A stretch of DNA of 31,647 nucleotides from Rhizaria sp. SCN 62-66 (lineage: Eukaryota > Rhizaria, unplaced): NCBI GenBank assembly GCA_001724265.1, contig MEDY01000406.1, positions 1-31,647 of the forward strand, written 5' to 3'. Shown here piece after piece: positions 26,510 through 31,647 of the stretch. Position 1 is the stretch's first letter. The number at the start of each line of letters is the position of its first letter. Both the position numbers and the translations under genes were made by a program. The notes under the pieces were generated by a model that saw nothing but the letters and a program-made list of their open reading frames with translations, searched no databases and was not told the origin of the DNA.

Positions 26510-29500
26510 ATGACTGTCCGTTGTCCTGAGGTCATGTTGTTTACCGTGCATTTGCGCTGCAGCGGCTCCACACACGTCGCGCCATCTTTTGCCGCGTTAG
26601 TGAGTCTTCTGTGCCTCGCCACAATCTGGTTCGCCTCCTTGGTTAGTGCTACAACTGAGACATCTCTTGCGCCTCACATCAGCTCTGTATTGACCGCGCC
26701 TACCGGTGTCGAATGGGGCGCTAAGTGCGGCGGTGACCTGGCGACTGCGACCGCTGCCGTTGCTGCGGCCGAGCTCGCCAGCGAGTACTCTGTCTTCGCC
26801 AGCTCCGGCGTTGGCCGCGACGCCTCGGCTGCTCACAAGCGCGCCGCGCACATGTTCGAGCCCGCGGACGAAGACGACCACGGCGCGCTATGGGTCAAGT
26901 CCGGCGCGCACTGCGCGGACCCGTTCTCGATTATCAGTGCCGCGGCGTACTTCAACATCTCCGCGGCGACCGCGAGCCCGCTGTTGTTGCGCGCCAACAT
27001 CACCGACTCGGGCTCCCCCGCGCGCGCCACGGTGTTCGCGCGTGAGGAGACCGTGGTCACTTTCTCCTGCTGGAACAATGCTGTTCCAGACCTATTTGTC
27101 ATCACTGAGGACGCCTCACCAGACTTCAACTCAAGCACCGGCTCAAACGGCGGCACCAGCGGTGGCAACATCGGCGGTCTCGGCCTCATCATCGGCGGCC
27201 CCTGCAGTCTCCCGCCCTGGTTGCGGCCCGAAGGCACCGTTTGCGACGGCGACGGCGACGGTGGCGGCGGTGACGACGGTGGGGGTGATGACGGCGGTAC
27301 TGACACCGGTGGTGGTGACACTGGCGGTGGCGGCGACACTGGCGGCGCACTAACACCACAGACCCCACTGAGCCTGTTAAAGAGCCCGTTAACTTGGATC
27401 TCTTTCTTCCTGGCTCCGCGACAGCTCTCATCCCGGCGCTCCCCGCCGCAGCCTCAGCCTCAAACTCCGACTCAGCACCGCAAACCACTGCAAAGGCCTC
27501 GCTGACGTGCCGCGGCGGCAGCTGGCACGCGCGCACGCACCTGCGCGAGGCTGCGAGCTCAATCACGTCTACAGTCGCCGGCGCTGCGATGCTCGGTTCG
27601 ATCGCGACACGTGCTGTTGTGCTCGCACACTGCCCCGCGCAGTGCGGCGCGCACCCGCTCGAGCGCGCGCTGCCGCCCCACATGCGGCTGCACTACTCGG
27701 CCGTTGCCACGGCGTCTTACGCACAGGGCATTCTGCCGCCGCCAGAGGTTGCCAGCGTGCGCAAGAGCCCCGTCGCGTCCGGGGTGCTCGCGGCCGCCAC
27801 GGCCGCTGCCGCGGGCAAGCTCGACGGCATCAGTGCCGACGATCTTCCCGGCGTTGGCGGTGGCCTCATCGACGGCTCGCGCGTCTACAGCGACGGCGCG
27901 TACGCGCACCTTGTCTGCCGCAACGCCGCGGCGACGTCGAGCGCGGCGCGGCCCATTGCGACGTACCAGTGCCACGCCTCGGCCACGGGTCCCGGCGAGT
28001 GGCGCCTCGTCACGTCCTCGGTCCCCACGACTGTGCCCGCCTCTTTCGGCTCCGAGCCCGCCGCGGCGGCGCTACAGGCACTCACGGCGACGCTGCCGAC
28101 GACTGCGACGGACGCGATGGCGCGCACCGCGCTGGTGATGTGCGCAATGTGCATGTCGGTCGTGTGCCAGGCTTTCCCGGAGTCGTACACGTCCACCGTC
28201 GGTCTGCTCACCACCTATAGTGTCCTGCCTCTGTACCCCGGCTCACCGGCGCAGCAGCTGCGGTCCGACGGCTACACGCCCGTCGCCCTGCCGTTCCGTG
28301 GCCGCCGCTACCCCGCTGGCGCGGTCGCCTCATTCTCGTGCCCGCTGGGCGGCCTGACGGTGCCTGTGAGCACGCTGCCCGCGCTCCCCGCAACCACACA
28401 GTTCGAATGCCGCGCGCTGCCCGGCGGCGCCGCGCCTGCGCCCGCGTTCGGCGAGGCTTGGTGCGGCTACGGCGACCTCGACTGCGCCACCAAGGGCAGT
28501 AGCGTCAACCTCGGCAACACCGAGGCCGCCGCCGCCGCGGCCGCCGCCGAGGCCGGTTTCCGCCACGGCGGCTGGGTGGCTGTCGCGACCGGTGAGATCC
28601 TCGGCTACGGCGCCGGCCTCCCCCAGTGCGTGCCGAACGAATGCCGCCATCTGCCGCAGTGGGCGAAGCCGACGACGGCGCGCATCCAGTCCGTGTCCGT
28701 GACTGTATTCCCGGCCGCTGTCTCTGGGTTCAAGACCGAGATTGTCACCGCGTGCCCGGAGCACTACGTCTCGACGACGCCCGAGACGCCCGCGTCGCTG
28801 ACGTGCGTCGACGGCGTGTGGACCAGTCAGGGCACTGAGTGCCGCCGCAGTGACGTTTGCGTGCTGCCGCAGCATCAGGCTGTGCGGACGCGGCTTAACT
28901 TCCTCGCGCCTGCGGTCTCCGGCCTGCCTGGCCCCGAGGGCAACGACGACCTGCGCGAGTCGATGCTGGTGCCTTGGCGCGATGCGAACGAGGACCACTA
29001 CCCCATCGGCTCAACGCTGCTGCAGTCGTGCGCCAGCGACGGGGACAACTATGACGTCAACAGCACATCTGTGGTGTGGCGCACTTGTCGCGTCGGCCCG
29101 CTGAACATCGACCCCGCGCGCGTTAACGACGGGTACGAAACTCTCATGCGCTATTCCGCAATGTACGTCGGTGGTGACGAGTACCTCGAGGTCACCCCGC
29201 TCTGGGGCAACATCACGCTCTCGATGACGCAGTCGTGCGGCCAGTCGGTCTGCAGCTCTATTGCCCGTCTTCGCTGGGCCGGGTTCGACCCCGTGAGCCA
29301 GCTGCAGTTCACGCAGCTCGCCGGCGCTCACCCCGAAGCAGACAGCAAATTCTCCTTGCACTGCGTCGAGGAGGGCTACGAGTCGTACTCTTCGCACACC
29401 TGCACTCCGACCGGCAAGTGGTCGCCTGCGCTGCCGACGGATATCTCTGGGGCTGAGACGCTCACGGCATGCCCGCGCCGGTCGTGCTGGTTGCCGCTGC

Positions 29501-31647
29501 AGCTCGCGCACTCTGGCCTGCTCGAGACGGAAGGCTCGATCGTCACGCTCACCGCGGGCTCGGTTGCGGCCGAGAAAGTTTTCACCGGCTCAGCGGTTGT
29601 CAGTGCCTCTGACGCCACCGCGCCGCAGCTGGGCGACTTCCTCGGCAAGCTCGCGGACGCGCGCCTGCCAGTCAAGATCAAGCCGGGCTCCCAGGTTACG
29701 GTCGCGTGCCGTGCGGGCTACGTCGCCGTGGACGAGAACGGCGAGTCGCTGTCGATGCTGACTGCCACTGACACGTGCAGCGACAATGTGCAGTCCGCGA
29801 CCGGCCTGACCTATGCCAAGTGGGCTTCTTCCGTCCTGCCCAACAAGGTCCCCGCATACGACACGATCGTGCCCGACGCGATCCCCAGCGCGTCGATGAA
29901 GAACTTCAACTGCAAGCTTGCGCTCTGCCCCGCGATGACTCTCTCTCGCGCACGCCAGCTGCTGATGCTGCCCGACGAGGAGCAGGAGGACTACCCCGTG
30001 GCCCGCTACCAGCTCACGTACCCCACCGCGTCCTCGCTTGTCGGCGGCGGCACTGCACGCGTGGGCGCGCGCGTGCACTTGCGTTGCGCGCCGGGCTACG
30101 CGCCCTCCGCTGCGGCGACCACGGCGGGCGGCCAGCCCCGCGCGTTTGACGGCGACGGCGTGCTGGCCGCGCAGTGCCGCCAGTCGCAGCCCGGCATGCC
30201 CGCGCAGTGGTACCGCCTCAACGCCGCGCGGTGCTCTATGGACAACAACTACGACGAGGACTATCGATACATGTGGGGCCCGCTGCAGACCTTTTTCCCC
30301 AACGAGACCGACAATGCGCTGTTCCCCTACGAGAACTCCACGATGGCCGTCCGGTGCATCGATGACTTCAAGCTGCAGTACTCCCGGCTGAAGTGCGGTG
30401 CTAACGGCGAGTGGGTTGGCGAGAAGCCTAAGTGCATCCCTCACGCCTGCGGGCCCGTGCCTGCGGTCACGTACCCCGGGCTGCGGCTCGACGCCACCAC
30501 GCCGTACGACCGCGACGGCCTGGGGCCTGACCCCGACATCTACCTCGACGAGGACGACTACGCTGGGTTTTATAACATCACCGCGTGGCCGACTGGCGCC
30601 ACTATGTTCTACATGTGTCCCGAAGGCACGGTTCAGCGTGGCGTCGAATTTTCTGAAACATCGCAGTACACGCGCAACGTCAACATCAAGTGCGTGCACG
30701 ACGCAGCGACGAACACCGACTCCTGGTCTATGACCTATGATCAGATCGTTGCTGCGTTCTCCTGCTCCCCAGTTGTTTGCGAGGACCTTGCCCCGTTGTT
30801 GCACGACTACGTGGTCTCTACATCCTCCGCGGTGCAGCCGAACTCGTCGACGGCGTACCCGCAGCTGGGCTCGCACATCTCGCTCACATGCCCCGCCGGC
30901 ACGTACGGCGACGACGCCGTGCTCGTTTGCGCCAGCAGCGGCGGCTGGAACGGCCGGCTCCCCGAGTGCACTTCACGCTACGCGTGCCCCGCGCTGACGT
31001 CGGCGACCGTGGCTCGGCAGCCGCTGGCTGTGGCCGACGGCGGCGAGACGCTCGCGCCGCAGTACGTGCTCATCGACATGATCACCAGCGCCATCAACAA
31101 GACAGACGGCATGATTGTCGCCGACCGGTTCGTCGCGCCCGCTGGCAGCTACAGCTCCGGCGCCGTCGCCAAGTACTCGTGCTCGAGCGACGCGCCGCAG
31201 CCCTTCGGTCGCTCCGTAGCCCCGCTGTACCGCGTGTGTGACAGCACTACGGGCAAGTGGTCGTGGGCCGATGATGCCGCGGCCTTCGCCTGCGTGTCCG
31301 CCAAGTGCCCTGCGCTTGACACGGTCATGTCCGCGCATCACGCAGTCTACGAGGGCGTCGCCGTCACCGGCTTAACCTACAGCGACGACACGGACCTCAA
31401 GCCTGCCAGCGCCGTCACTGGCGCCGTCCCGGACCAGGTCGTCTCCGTCCGCTGCCGGAGCCCCTCGCGGCCGGTCGCCCTCGACTGGGTTCAGCTTAAG
31501 TGCGACTCCGGGAGCCGCGAGTGGGTGTACGACTCGGTCAAGATGGCCCAGTGCCTCGACCTCCAGTGCGCGCGCCCCACGCTCGGCTCGTACATGGTCT
31601 TCAACACGACCACGACGGCAATCACGCACACTGCGTTCGCGCGCCCG
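26510..31647 (+). CDS. giant secreted or surface protein with sushi/CCP-like Cys-rich modules, 5' part
   Basis: The ATG at 26510 opens MTVRCPEVMLF, with a signal peptide whose hydrophobic core (about 28-46, AALVSLLCLATIWFASLVSA) ends at an Ala-x-Ala-like site. The printed GTG at 26501 is not used. Exon 1 encodes a module ending VVTFSCWNNAVPDLFV, a Pro-rich CSLPPWLRPEGTVC, then a Gly/Asp/Thr linker. Exon 2 starts at 27362 and stays open to the window edge (1428 codons). It repeats modules with the order C...(V/L)xxxC..GY/G...C...GxW.....C, for example VHLRCAPGYAPS, LKCGANGEWVGEKPKCIP, ISLTCPAGTYGDDAVLVCAS then GGWNGRLPEC. These resemble complement-control (sushi) repeats, which are extracellular adhesion or recognition modules. 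Several copies are longer than the usual 60 residues, so the match is by pattern only. A membrane anchor, if any, lies beyond the window. Confidence 0.75.
27297..27361 (+). other. putative intron in the Gly/Asp linker (acceptor 27361 firm, donor uncertain)
   Basis: The frame before 27300 and the long open frame after 27362 differ by one base. The acceptor CACTAACACCACAG ends at 27361 and contains a textbook branch sequence. Many GT donors lie in the upstream GGT codons (27261, 27270, 27279, 27285, 27297, 27309, 27315). All have the same phase, so every one joins correctly to exon 2, giving Asp-Pro-Thr-Glu-Pro. I show 27297 (GTACTG, 65 bases) only as an example. Confidence 0.6.

Noticed and set aside
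27189-27975. Minus-strand frames under the start of the sushi gene
   Set aside because: They are His/Arg-rich mirrors of the Gly/Asp linker and GC-rich codons; the plus strand has a signal peptide and ordered Cys modules.
1-31647. tRNA, rRNA, snRNA or CRISPR arrays
   Set aside because: TTCGA-type loops seen (for example near 20838, 23858 and 28403) lack flanking stems; no regularly spaced repeats with unique spacers were found.

Overview
The window looks like nuclear DNA of a free-living eukaryotic microbe that I cannot name. Its genes are GC-rich and separated by AT-rich spacers. It has short GT-AG introns, two of them with a CACTAAC-like branch sequence. The proteins are eukaryote-specific (SFT2, SUCO/SLP1-type SUN protein, EXO1, a RING/B-box protein, EGF-like and sushi-like surface proteins), and several are giant and full of Ala, Gln, Ser, Asn or Asp runs. 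There are no operons, Shine-Dalgarno sites, tRNAs, rRNAs or CRISPR arrays. GTG and TTG starts are therefore not accepted, and starts were moved to ATG or to splice sites.

Left part (1-9370, all on the minus strand). This holds the 5' end of a myo-inositol-3-phosphate synthase gene running off the window, an SFT2-family Golgi membrane protein, and a 2191-residue ER membrane SUN-domain protein of the SLP1/SUCO class carrying three polyGln and two polyAla tracts. A 588-base AT-rich divergent promoter (9371-9958) separates it from a plus-strand EXO1 gene (9959-18502). This EXO1 homologue has a complete catalytic core in its first ~300 residues, then a ~2500-residue low-complexity tail ending in two PIP-box-like motifs.

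Middle part (18.5-25.7 kb). This is a poorer zone of small, interrupted or damaged genes: an unrecognised plus-strand gene needing an intron; a 142-base MITE-like inverted-repeat element; an EGF-like membrane-protein gene with a frame break and no signal peptide; a multi-exon RING/B-box/coiled-coil (TRIM-like) gene with an in-frame TAG and a RING His-to-Gln change; and a GC-rich, coding-like island interrupted by TGA.

Right part (26.5 kb to the end). This is the 5' portion of a very large secreted or surface protein with a signal peptide, a Gly/Asp linker interrupted by a short intron, and many Cys-rich sushi/CCP-like modules. It stays open to the window edge.

The most unusual signal is at the DNA level. 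Two short words, TGACYGTG (often TGACCGTGGGC or TGACCGTGAG) and GCGGCTTRACTTC, recur many times inside coding sequence, on both strands and in different reading frames, so protein sequence alone does not explain them. The genes share no obvious pathway; membrane traffic and ER proteins (SFT2, SUCO) sit next to inositol synthesis and DNA repair (EXO1) as independent eukaryotic loci.
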